Part shown: positions 42,353 to 50,441 of the stretch, piece by piece
How the letters are laid out: each line of letters begins with the position of its first letter
Position numbering within the stretch: the stretch's first letter is position 1
Assembly: GCF_900119165.1 (NCBI RefSeq)
Contig: NZ_FPJG01000006.1
Location: 3,224,001-3,288,000, forward strand
DNA: 64,000 nt
Reading direction: 5' to 3'
Source: Amycolatopsis australiensis
Lineage (GTDB): Bacteria; Actinomycetota; Actinomycetes; Mycobacteriales; Pseudonocardiaceae
Position numbers and translations under genes: made by a program
Notes under the pieces: generated by a model
Told to the model about the DNA's origin: nothing
Database searches by the model: none
The model's input: the letters and a program-made list of their open reading frames with translations, nothing else

Positions 42353-43747
42353 ATGGGCGAATACCTTGGCGAACGCGCCGTCGTGCTCGGCGGCGGCATG
42401 GCCGGCCTGCTCACTGCCCGCGTGCTCTCGGAGCGCTACCGGGCCGTCGTGCTCGTCGAGCGCGACACGATCCTCGGCGTGACCGAGACCCGGCGCGGGG
42501 TGCCGCAGGGCCACCACGCCCACGGGCTGCTCGCGCGCGGCCAGCAGATCCTCGAAGCCTTTTTCCCGGGGCTGCAGGCGGAACTGACCGCCGACGGCAT
42601 CCCCAGCGGTGACCTGTCCGGCCGCCTGCGCTGGTACTTCAACGGGAAACGCCTGCAACAGCGGGATTCCGGCCTGCTGAGCGTGTCGGCGACGCGCCCG
42701 GAGCTGGAGGCGCACGTCCGCACGCGGGTCGCCGCGCTGGCGAACGTCGAGCTGCGCGAGCGGACGGTGATCCAGTCGCTGGTGGCGACCGCCGACCACG
42801 CCCGCGTCACCGGCGTGCGGGTGAGCGGGGACGGCGCCGAGCCGGAAACGATCCTCGCCGACCTCGTCGTCGACGCGACGGGCCGGGGCAGCCGGTCCTC
42901 GCTGTGGCTGGAGGAGCTCGGGTACGAGCGCCCGGCCGAGGAACGGATCAAGATCGACCTCGCCTACACCACCCGCCAGTTCGAGCTGGACACCGACCCG
43001 TTCGGCGACGACCTCGCGATCAACCCGGTCGCCTCGCCGGCCAACCCGCGCGGCGGGTTCTTCGTGAAGCTGCAGGGGAACGTCGCGCTGCTGTCGCAGA
43101 CGGGGCTGCTCGGCGACCACCCGCCGCGCGACGCCGAAGGCTTCCTCGAGTTCGCGAAGACGCTGGACGCGCCCGAGGTGTACCGGGCCGTCCGCACCGC
43201 GAAGCCGATCACTGGGATCACCAGCTTCAAGGTGCCCGCGAGCGTGCGCCGCCGGTTCGACCGGCTGACCCGGTTCCCGGCGGGCCTGCTCGTCATCGGC
43301 GACGGCGTCTGCGCGTTCAACCCGGTGTACGGCCAGGGCATGACGGTCGCGGCGATGGAGGCCGACCAGCTCGCCCGCCACCTCGACGACGGCGGTGTCC
43401 GGCCGCTGCGGTTCTTCAAGGAGATCAGCCCGACCATCGACGTGCCGTGGGACATCTCGGCCGGCGGCGACCTCGCGTTCCCCGGGGTCGAGGGCCCGCG
43501 TCCGCTGAAGGTCAAGATGGGCAACGCCTACATGGCGAAGCTGCATTCGGCGGCGACGGTCGACGGCCGGTTCACCGAGGCGTTCTTCCGCTCCGCGGGC
43601 CTGGTGGACCCTCCGGCCGCGCTGATGCGGCCGAGCCTGGTGGTCGGCGTGCTTCGCGCCGCGCGCCGCGCGAAGGCGGCCGAGCGCGTGGCTCCGGTCG
43701 CGCCGATCGGGCAGAACCCGCCGTCCTCGGAGGATCTCGCCGCCTGA
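42353..43747 (+). CDS. FAD-dependent monooxygenase (epoxidase/hydroxylase type)
   Basis: This 464-residue flavoprotein is from ATG 42353 with TTGGAGG upstream. The FAD loop VVLGGGMAGLLTAR begins at about residue 10. ERDTILGVTETRRGVPQGHHAHGLLARG follows, as in geranylgeranyl-reductase/squalene-epoxidase-like proteins. The DG motif is LVIGDGVCAFNPVYGQGMTVAAMEADQLA near 320. It has no membrane anchor. The substrate is unknown; epoxidation or hydroxylation of the enediyne core is the likely class of reaction. It is a single-gene transcript ended by a strong hairpin. Confidence 0.88.
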   Translation: MGEYLGERAVVLGGGMAGLLTARVLSERYRAVVLVERDTILGVTETRRGVPQGHHAHGLLARGQQILEAFFPGLQAELTADGIPSGDLSGRLRWYFNGKRLQQRDSGLLSVSATRPELEAHVRTRVAALANVELRERTVIQSLVATADHARVTGVRVSGDGAEPETILADLVVDATGRGSRSSLWLEELGYERPAEERIKIDLAYTTRQFELDTDPFGDDLAINPVASPANPRGGFFVKLQGNVALLSQTGLLGDHPPRDAEGFLEFAKTLDAPEVYRAVRTAKPITGITSFKVPASVRRRFDRLTRFPAGLLVIGDGVCAFNPVYGQGMTVAAMEADQLARHLDDGGVRPLRFFKEISPTIDVPWDISAGGDLAFPGVEGPRPLKVKMGNAYMAKLHSAATVDGRFTEAFFRSAGLVDPPAALMRPSLVVGVLRAARRAKAAERVAPVAPIGQNPPSSEDLAA

Positions 43748-43756
43748 CCGGCTGCG

Positions 43757-43798
43757 CGAAAGGCACCTTCCTCCCTCACCGGAGGAAGGTGCCTTTCG
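43757..43798. terminator. Perfect 18-bp stem terminator
   Basis: cgaaaggcaccttcctcc and its exact complement are separated by 6 nt, starting 10 bp after the monooxygenase stop. T-rich in gcctttcggc on the distal side. Confidence 0.85.
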
Positions 43799-43882
43799 GC
43801 GTGTCCACGGCTGGGTCCTCGCGAGTGCCGTCTTCGGGCGGCGGGCTGGAGTCGCGCGGGCGGGCGGGTTACGTTGGCTCCC

Positions 43883-45280
43883 ATGGGATCTCCGATCGAG
43901 GACCTGCTGGCGGTGCTGCCCGGCGACCGGGTGCGCACCGACCCCGCCGTGCTGGCCGCGCACTGCCGCGACGAAGCCGACCTGTGCGACGCGGGCACGC
44001 CGCTCGCCGTCGTGCGGCCGCGCAGCACCGCCGAGGTCGCCGCGGTCGTGCGGGTGGCCGCCGCGCACCGCGTGCCGGTCGTGCCGCAGGGCGCGCGCAC
44101 CGGGCTGACCGGCGCGGCCAACGCGGTCGACGGCGCCCTCGTCGTCTCGCTGACCGGCCTGAACCGGATCCTCGAACTCGACGCCGGCGAGCGGATCGCC
44201 GTCGTGCAACCGGGTGTGGTCAACGCGCAGCTGCGCTGGGCGGCCGCCGAAGCCGGGCTCGCCTACCCGCCCGACCCCGGATCCTGGGAGTCGTCGACGA
44301 TCGGCGGCAACGTCTCGACCGACGCGGGTGGCATGTGCTGCGTCAAGTACGGCGTCACCCGCGAGTACGTGCTCGGCCTGGAAGTCGTGCTCGCCGACGG
44401 CGAGATCCTGCGCTGCGGCCGCCGGACCGTGAAAGGTGTCGCCGGCTACGACCTGACCGGCCTGTTCGCCGGGTCGGAGGGCACGCTCGGGATCATCACC
44501 GAGATCACCGTCCGGCTCCGCCCGGCGCCCGGGGAGACCCGGACCGTCGTGGCGGTGTACCCGGCGATGGCGGCGGCCGGGCGGGCGGTTGCGGCGATCG
44601 TCGCCGCCGGGCACGTGCCCAGCATGCTCGAGCTGCTCGATCGGACGCACCTGCGGGCGATCGAGGCGTACCGGCCGATGGGCCTGGACACCTCGGCCGC
44701 GGCCATGCTCCTGGCCGCCACGGACACCGGAACCGGGACCGAGCTGGCGGCGATCGCCGAGTGCTGCCGGCAGGCCGGCGCGAGCGAGCTGTACGTCGCC
44801 GAGGACGCGGTCGAGGCCGAAGCGTTGACCAGTGCGCGCCGGCTGGCCCACCCGGCGATGGAACACCTGGCCCGTCAGGCGTTTCCGGGCGGCCGGGGCG
44901 GGCTCGTCGTGGACGACGTCGCGGTGCCGAGGGCCCGCGTCGCCGACCTGGTCGACGGCGTCGAGGAGATCTCGGCCCGGCACGGCGTCCTGGTCGGGGT
45001 GGTCGGCCACGCCGGCGACGGCAACCTGCACCCGGTCATCGTGGTCGACCGGGCCGACGAGTCCAGTGTGGACCGCGGACGGCTCGTGTTCGACGAGATC
45101 ATGCGGCTGGGCCTCGCGCTCGGCGGCACGTGCACCGGCGAGCACGGCGTCGGACTGCTCAAGAAGGACTGGCTCGCCCGGGAAATCGGGCCCGTCGGCA
45201 CGAAAGTCCACCGGGCGCTGAAGACCGCGCTCGACCCGGACGGGATCTTCAACCCGGGCAAGGTGATCGCGCTTCCCTGA
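43883..45280 (+). CDS. FAD-linked (GlcD/VAO-type) 2-hydroxy-acid oxidase
   Basis: This 465-residue flavoenzyme is of the vanillyl-alcohol-oxidase/GlcD family. The FAD-binding domain is at about residues 35-215 (PVVPQGARTGLTGAAN, SSTIGGNVSTDAGG, AGYDLTGLFAGSEGTLGIITE). The C-terminal cap is at about 250-460 (GHAGDGNLHPVIVVD, TGEHGVGLLKK). Members oxidise D-lactate, glycolate and related 2-hydroxy acids. No FMN-type hydroxymandelate oxidase (Hmo) is in the window, so this enzyme is the natural candidate to turn 4-hydroxymandelate into 4-hydroxybenzoylformate. It could equally be a housekeeping glycolate/lactate oxidase. ATG 43883 has no good ribosome-binding site and the mRNA may be leaderless. 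Confidence 0.88.
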   Translation: MGSPIEDLLAVLPGDRVRTDPAVLAAHCRDEADLCDAGTPLAVVRPRSTAEVAAVVRVAAAHRVPVVPQGARTGLTGAANAVDGALVVSLTGLNRILELDAGERIAVVQPGVVNAQLRWAAAEAGLAYPPDPGSWESSTIGGNVSTDAGGMCCVKYGVTREYVLGLEVVLADGEILRCGRRTVKGVAGYDLTGLFAGSEGTLGIITEITVRLRPAPGETRTVVAVYPAMAAAGRAVAAIVAAGHVPSMLELLDRTHLRAIEAYRPMGLDTSAAAMLLAATDTGTGTELAAIAECCRQAGASELYVAEDAVEAEALTSARRLAHPAMEHLARQAFPGGRGGLVVDDVAVPRARVADLVDGVEEISARHGVLVGVVGHAGDGNLHPVIVVDRADESSVDRGRLVFDEIMRLGLALGGTCTGEHGVGLLKKDWLAREIGPVGTKVHRALKTALDPDGIFNPGKVIALP

Positions 45281-45360
45281 CGGCACTCCGGAGGAAGGCG
45301 GGCCGCCGTCCGCGCTGGAACCATCGGCAGGGACGGGACACTGCGCGGGACGGAGACGCG

Positions 45361-46023
45361 ATGACGACGGACGAGGTGGCGGTCATCGCCGGCACGCCTT
45401 ACGACTCCGGCCTCGGCGCCGAGCTGCTGAGGGCCGCGGGACTGGCGGCTGTCCCGCACGCCATGGCGGCCTCACCGGACGAGCAGGACTCGTTGCAGCA
45501 CCAGGACCCCGGTGCGTTGGCGACGGCGTTCCACGCGCGGCTGGCCGAGCTGCGCGCCCGCGGCGGCGAGCTGGCGATGTTGTTCTGCAACTCGCTGTCC
45601 GCCGTGGTGGACCACGACAGCTCGGCGCTGCCGGTGGTTTCGCCGGTCACGGTCTACCGGGAAGCGTTCCCGAGGCTGCGTTCGTCGCTGGTGGTGACCG
45701 GTAACGCGCACGCCCTCGTCGGCGTCGAGCGGACGGCGTGGCAGGTCAGCCCCGGCCACCGGATGGTCGGGGTGTCGGATCCGGGCCTGGTCCGCGGAAT
45801 CGAGGCGGGCGACCCGGCGGCGGCGTACGAGACGTCGCACCTGCCGGCGACCTTGCGCCTCGCCGAGCAGCTCGGCCTGGAAGCGGTGGTCCTGGCGTGC
45901 ACGCACTTCACGGCGGTGCTCCCGTTCGTGACGGCGGCGTGCGCACTGCCGGTGGTCGACGTCGGCACCCGGCTCGTGGAGCTGACCGTCGAGGCGGTCA
46001 CGAACCGGGCGGCCGCCGCCTAG
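45361..46023 (+). CDS. Asp/Glu-racemase-superfamily protein
   Basis: This 220-residue protein is of the Asp/Glu/hydantoin racemase fold. The two catalytic Cys are visible as MLFCNSLS (Cys76) and VLACTHF (Cys180), so it should be active in proton transfer. GGGACGGAGACG precedes ATG 45361. The substrate is unknown. Racemising an amino acid such as Hpg, or a maleate/mandelate-like acid, would suit the neighbourhood but is only inference. It lies 80 bp downstream of the FAD oxidase gene. Confidence 0.85.
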   Translation: MTTDEVAVIAGTPYDSGLGAELLRAAGLAAVPHAMAASPDEQDSLQHQDPGALATAFHARLAELRARGGELAMLFCNSLSAVVDHDSSALPVVSPVTVYREAFPRLRSSLVVTGNAHALVGVERTAWQVSPGHRMVGVSDPGLVRGIEAGDPAAAYETSHLPATLRLAEQLGLEAVVLACTHFTAVLPFVTAACALPVVDVGTRLVELTVEAVTNRAAAA

Positions 46024-46077
46024 GTCTAAAACTGACAGAGGTTGTTGACAGTCCGGGCTCCCGGTCAAGGGAAGCCC

Positions 46078-46774
46078 ATGGCTGAGCGGGTGTGGAGTGC
46101 GAAGGGCCTGGCCAGGCGCGTGAACCGGGGCTTGGCCGTCCTTCGTCACGCCGAAGAAGTCAGCGGCAACGTCGCAGCGACCTGCCGCCCCCGCTACCAC
46201 GACCAGGAGATCGGCCACTCGACGATCTACCGCATCCTCGGGGCGCCTGGGCATGAGCCGGCTACCGGTGTCTCAGCGCTACAAACGCCACCAGCAGCGG
46301 TGGAAGCGGTATGAGAAGCAGCGTCCCGGTCGTCAGCTGCAGATCGACGTCAAGTTCGTCGAGCCGACCACCGACGATGCTGGGCGGAAGAAGCGGTATT
46401 GCGAGTACACGGCGATCGACGACTGCAGCCGCCTGCGGATCTTGCGGATCTACCCTCGTTCCGATCAGAAGACCGCGATCCAGTTCACCGACTATGTGCT
46501 GTCCGGGCTGCCGTTCCAGGTCGAGAAGATCCAGACCGGCAACGGTGCGGAGTTCCAGTCAGCATTCCACTGGCACCTGCTCGACCACGGCATCGGCCAT
46601 GTCTACATCCGGCCCGCAACGCCGCGGCTCAACGGCAAGGTCGAACGTTCCCATCGCATCGACGCCGAGGAGCCCTCACGGTGGCCCGGCAGGCCAGACC
46701 CGTATGAGGGGCTCCTACAGAAGACCCAACCCCCATCCCAGGGTGTCAACGACCAGAAACAGCAGCACACCTAG
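46078..46774 (+). pseudogene. IS481-type transposase remnant
   Basis: This is a decayed DDE transposase. An N-terminal piece (GLAVLRHAEEVSGNVAATC) is joined by deletion to a later one (YHDQEIGHSTIYRILG). The frame then shifts at about 46253 into the integrase core (RYKRHQQRWKRYEKQRPG, LQIDVKFVEPTTDDAGRKK, PRLNGKVERSHRIDAEE), and the C-terminus is lost after that. The second catalytic Asp of the usual TDNGAEF motif is Gly here (TGNGAEF). The element is therefore inactive. Left-end sequence seems to begin at about 46024. It abuts the DAHP synthase gene. Confidence 0.9.
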
Positions 46775-46776
46775 GC

Positions 46777-47823
46777 TCAGCCCGCCAGGAGAGGCCGGTT
46801 CCACCACGTCGAAGCCTGCCGCCCGACCACCCCGGTCAGCGCGTCCAGCTCTTTCGCCAGCCGGCTGAGGTCCGCCGCCACGAGTGCCTGGGGGCCGTCG
46901 CACTTGGCCTGCTCCGGCTGTGGGTGCACGTCGACCAGTACGCCGTCCGCGCCGATCGCGATGGCCGCGCGGGAGAGCGGGAGGACCAGGTCTCGGCGGC
47001 CGCCCGAATGGGAGGGGTCGATCATCACCGGCAGGTGTGAGAGCCCCTGGACGACCGGGACCGCCGAGATGTCCAGCGTGTTGCGGGTCGCCGTCTCGAA
47101 CGTGCGGATCCCGCGCTCGCACAGGACGATGTCGAGGTTGCCGCGTTGCGCGATGTACTCGGCGGCCATCAGCCACTCCTCGATGGTGGCGCTCATGCCG
47201 CGCTTGAGCAGCACCGGCTTGCCCGCTTCGCCGACCGCCTGCAGCAGCCCGAAGTTCTGCATGTTCCGGGTGCCGACCTGCAGCATGTCGGCGTACCCTG
47301 CGACCATCTCGACGTCGTCGGCCGCGACGACCTCGGTGACCACCGGCAGGCCCGTCTCCGCGCGGACGTCGGCCAGGATCCGCAGGCCGAGCTCGCCGAG
47401 ACCCTGGAACGCGTACGGCGAAGTGCGCGGCTTGAACGCGCCACCGCGCAGCAGCGTCGCGCCCGCCGCCTGGGCCATCCGGGCCGCCGCCAGGGTCTGC
47501 TCCGGTGTCTCCACCGCGCACGGCCCGGCGATCAGGGTGACCGTGTCCGGGCCGATCGGCACGCCGCGGACGTACACCGTGGACCGTTCCGGGTGGTGTT
47601 CGCGGCTCACCAGCTTGTACTTGGCGGAGATGCGCGTGACGCTCTGCACGCCCCGCAGCCCGGCGAGGTTGAGCGTCTCGAACCGGTCGACGTCGCCGAC
47701 CAGCCCGATGATGACCCGGCTCACGCCGCGGCTGACGAAGGCCTCGCCGCCCGCCGCCGTCACCCGGTCGACGACCGCTTCGACCTCCGCGGTCCCCGCG
47801 TCCGTTGCCATGACGATGACCAT
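46777..47823 (-). CDS. aroF: DAHP synthase, type I-beta (AroF-like)
   Basis: This 348-residue 3-deoxy-D-arabino-heptulosonate-7-phosphate synthase catalyses the first shikimate-pathway step. A ferredoxin-like N-terminal regulatory domain covers about residues 1-75. The barrel follows, with LIAGPCAVETPEQTL, LLRGGAFKPRTSPYAFQG, LQVGTRNMQNFGLL, PVLLKRGMSATIEEWL and PVMIDPSHSGGRRDLV. A dedicated copy beside Hpg genes raises supply of chorismate and 4-hydroxyphenylpyruvate, as in glycopeptide clusters. It lies 52 bp after hpgT on the same strand, so it forms an operon with it. Its 3' end abuts the transposase remnant. Confidence 0.95.
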   Translation of the reverse strand: MVIVMATDAGTAEVEAVVDRVTAAGGEAFVSRGVSRVIIGLVGDVDRFETLNLAGLRGVQSVTRISAKYKLVSREHHPERSTVYVRGVPIGPDTVTLIAGPCAVETPEQTLAAARMAQAAGATLLRGGAFKPRTSPYAFQGLGELGLRILADVRAETGLPVVTEVVAADDVEMVAGYADMLQVGTRNMQNFGLLQAVGEAGKPVLLKRGMSATIEEWLMAAEYIAQRGNLDIVLCERGIRTFETATRNTLDISAVPVVQGLSHLPVMIDPSHSGGRRDLVLPLSRAAIAIGADGVLVDVHPQPEQAKCDGPQALVAADLSRLAKELDALTGVVGRQASTWWNRPLLAG

Positions 47824-47875
47824 GTTCTCCGCACCTTCCAGCGCTGTGGGCTCGACCGCCGGCGGGCGCCGGAGA

Positions 47876-49147
47876 TCAGGGGAGACGTCCGGTGACGAGG
47901 GCGGCGAGCCGGGCGACGCCTTCTTCGATCAGCTCCGGGGTGAGCAGGCTGATCGACAGGCGCAGCTGGGTGAAGCCGCCCTTGCCGCCGTAGAAGTGGT
48001 GCATCGGGGTGAACAGCACGCCGTGGTCGCGGGCCGCGTGTTCCAGCAGGGCGTCGTCGACGGTGAAGGGCACCGTGACGGTGATGAAGAACCCGCCCGT
48101 CGGGGTGTTCCAGCCGACGCCGGGGCAGGCGCCCAGCGCGCGGTCGAGCGCGTCCAGCGTCAGGCGGAGATTGCGCTGGTAGACGGCCGTCTCGCGGACG
48201 TTCGCGGCGGTGAGGCTGTAGTCGTTGAGCAGGAGCTTCCCGGCGATCACCGCCTGGGCGATCGGGGAGGTGTTCACCGTCAGCATGCCCTTGAGCTTCG
48301 ACAGCTGGTCGGCGAGCACGCCGCCGCCGGCCACGGGCTGGTCGGCCACGACGTAGCCGACGCGGGCGCCGGGCATGCCGGTCTTGGCGAACGAGCCGAG
48401 GTAGACGACGGCCGCCGAGTCGTCGAGGGCTTTCAGCGAAGGCAGGCGATCCGCGCCGAAGAGGCCGTACGCGTTGTCCTCGAGGAGCAGGATGTCGTGC
48501 GCGGCGGCGATCTCGAGGAGACGGCGGCGGGCGCGCACGTCCATGCTGGTGCCGGTGGGGTTGGCGAAATCCGGCGTCACGTAGCAGGCCCGGACCCGCT
48601 CGCCCGCTTCACCGGCCAGCTTCAGCTGGTGCACCAGGTCGTCGAGGTCGATTCCGTCCACTGTGGACCTGACGGGCCGGACGGGCGTGTCGGTGATCAG
48701 CGCAGCCCCGGTCAGGCCGACGTAGGTCGGCGCGGGGGCGAGCACCACGTCCCGGTCGTCCGCCCGCAGCGCCCGCAGCACCAGGAACAGGGCCTCCTGG
48801 CAGCCGACGGTGACGACCACGGACTCCGCGGGGACGTCGATGTTCTCGTCCACGGCAAGGTTCCGGGCGACGAGGCCCGCGATGACGCCTTTCGTGGCGC
48901 CGTACTGGAAGAGCGTGCGGGTGATTTCCGCTTCGGTGAGCTTCCGGTCGCGCCGGAGGTGGTCGCAGTAGGCGTCGAGGTACCGGTGCACCAGGCCGAC
49001 GTCGAAGAACTCTTCGTACGGCCGGCCCGCCGCCATGGAAATGGCCCGCGGGTACCGCTCGATCAGCTCGTTGAGCAGGTTCATGGACGAGATGGCCGGA
49101 TCGGCGAGGGATCCGTGCAGTGTCTCCGTGCTCAGTTGAGTGGGCAA
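47876..49147 (-). CDS. hpgT: 4-hydroxyphenylglycine aminotransferase
   Basis: This 423-residue fold-type I PLP aminotransferase resembles HpgT of glycopeptide clusters. The opening LHGSLADPAISSMNLLNELIERYPRAIS-type sequence, GRPYEEFFD, FQYGATKGVIAGL and the PLP lysine in LGSFAKTGMPGARVGYV near residue 265 support this. It transfers the amino group (from tyrosine in the known pathway) to 4-hydroxybenzoylformate to give Hpg. TTG 49147 is chosen because AAGGAG lies 7 bases ahead and the family start fits; ATGs upstream belong to non-homologous sequence. It is divergent from hmaS across 196 bp. Confidence 0.9.
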   Translation of the reverse strand: MPTQLSTETLHGSLADPAISSMNLLNELIERYPRAISMAAGRPYEEFFDVGLVHRYLDAYCDHLRRDRKLTEAEITRTLFQYGATKGVIAGLVARNLAVDENIDVPAESVVVTVGCQEALFLVLRALRADDRDVVLAPAPTYVGLTGAALITDTPVRPVRSTVDGIDLDDLVHQLKLAGEAGERVRACYVTPDFANPTGTSMDVRARRRLLEIAAAHDILLLEDNAYGLFGADRLPSLKALDDSAAVVYLGSFAKTGMPGARVGYVVADQPVAGGGVLADQLSKLKGMLTVNTSPIAQAVIAGKLLLNDYSLTAANVRETAVYQRNLRLTLDALDRALGACPGVGWNTPTGGFFITVTVPFTVDDALLEHAARDHGVLFTPMHHFYGGKGGFTQLRLSISLLTPELIEEGVARLAALVTGRLP

Positions 49148-49343
49148 AACCGCGCTCCTTCGGCCGATCACCTGGTTTTCAGTATGCGTTCCGGGTGCGG
49201 CCGGGCTTCTCCGGCGCTGCGGTCGGCGTGCGGCCGACGCCGGCAACGCAAGAGAGGACATCGCGGACGCCGCTTTGCGATTCTCGGCAACGGGTAGCGC
49301 GAGACGTCGGCACCGAACACTCGCCCAGTGGAGGTTGGAGATC
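49148..49343. promoter_or_regulatory. Divergent hpgT/hmaS control region
   Basis: These 196 bp must hold the promoters of both amino-acid operons. A TGCGTTCCG element at about 49185 (followed by ggtgcgg) resembles the half of the CCGTGCGTTCCGCACGG dyads found between the SARP and AraC genes, which hints at shared control. No consensus -35/-10 pair is certain. Confidence 0.45.
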
Positions 49344-50411
49344 GTGCAGAACGCACTCCGGGACATGGCCATCGACTATGTCGAGCTGTACGTGGACGAC
49401 ATCGAACGGAATCTCGCCTGGCTCGTCGGCGGATGCGGATTCGTCGTGCGTGCGCAGTCGGCTCCGGCGGGCGGCCCGACGCGGTCGGTCAACGTGGGCC
49501 AGGGCGAAATCGACCTGCTGCTGACCGAGTCGAGCGGCGACCACCCCGCGCACGCCTACGTGGAGCGGCACGGGGACGGCATCGGCGACATCGGCATCCG
49601 GGTGCCGGACGCCGCCGCGGCGTTCACCGAAGCCGTGCGGCGCGGCGCGCGCCCGGTCATGGCACCGGTCACCGAAGGCGGGGTGACCACCGCGACGATC
49701 ACCGGCTTCGGCGACGTGACGCACACGTTCGTCCAGCGGCCGGACGGTTCGACCGTGGCCGGGGTCCGCGGCCTGACCGCCGTGCCGGGCCCGGTGGCCG
49801 AGCCGGCCACCGGACTGCGCAAGGTGGACCACTTCGCGATTCCCGTCGAAGCGGGCCAGCTCGACGAAACCGTCGAGTACTACCAGCGGACGCTGGATTT
49901 CGAGCTCATCCTCACCGAGCGGATCGTCACCGGCGAGCAGGGCATGTTCATCAAGGTGATCCAGAGCCGGTCGCGGGCGGTGACGTTCACCCTCGTCCAG
50001 TCCGACACGAGCCTGGCGGTCGGCCAGGTCGACCGGTTCCTCAAGGACAACGACGGCCCCGGCGTGCAGCACATGGCCTTCAGCACCACGGACATCCTCG
50101 GCACCGTGCGCCGGCTCTCGGCCGACGGCATCGAGCTGCTGAGCACCCCGGACGCCTACTACACCGCGCTCGCCAACCGGGTCCGGCCGGAGAAGTACTC
50201 CGTCGAGCAGCTGCGGGAGCTGAACGTGCTGGTCGACGAGGACCACGACGGCCAGCTGTACCAGATCTTCGCCAAGTCCGTGCACCCGCGGGACACGCTC
50301 TTCCTGGAGATCATCGAGCGGGCCGGGGCGACCTCGTTCGGCAGCTCGAACATCAAGCACCTGTACGACAGCGTCGAAGCGCACCAGGTCCCGGGTCCGG
50401 CCGCGGACTGA
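49344..50411 (+). CDS. hmaS: 4-hydroxymandelate synthase
   Basis: This 355-residue non-haem iron dioxygenase converts 4-hydroxyphenylpyruvate to 4-hydroxymandelate. It is homologous to HmaS of glycopeptide clusters (AIDYVELYVDDIE opening, HGDGIGDIGIRVPD, VTTATITGFGDVTHTFVQRP). The 2-His-1-carboxylate iron ligands are His163 (KVDHFAI), His243 (VQHMAF) and Glu322 (FLEIIE). The C-terminal SFGSSNIKHLYDSVE is typical. HPPD is the close relative, but the N-terminal half and context favour HmaS. GTG 49344 follows GGAGGTTGGAG. First gene of the + strand run to 60975. Confidence 0.92.
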   Translation: MQNALRDMAIDYVELYVDDIERNLAWLVGGCGFVVRAQSAPAGGPTRSVNVGQGEIDLLLTESSGDHPAHAYVERHGDGIGDIGIRVPDAAAAFTEAVRRGARPVMAPVTEGGVTTATITGFGDVTHTFVQRPDGSTVAGVRGLTAVPGPVAEPATGLRKVDHFAIPVEAGQLDETVEYYQRTLDFELILTERIVTGEQGMFIKVIQSRSRAVTFTLVQSDTSLAVGQVDRFLKDNDGPGVQHMAFSTTDILGTVRRLSADGIELLSTPDAYYTALANRVRPEKYSVEQLRELNVLVDEDHDGQLYQIFAKSVHPRDTLFLEIIERAGATSFGSSNIKHLYDSVEAHQVPGPAAD

Positions 50412-50441
50412 CCGGCCCGGCTGTCCACAGAGAGCGAGTTC

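Noticed and set aside
49148..49372. N-terminal extension of HpgT from an upstream ATG
   Set aside because: It would run through the divergent promoter and the hmaS start; the family start and a good ribosome-binding site support TTG 49147.
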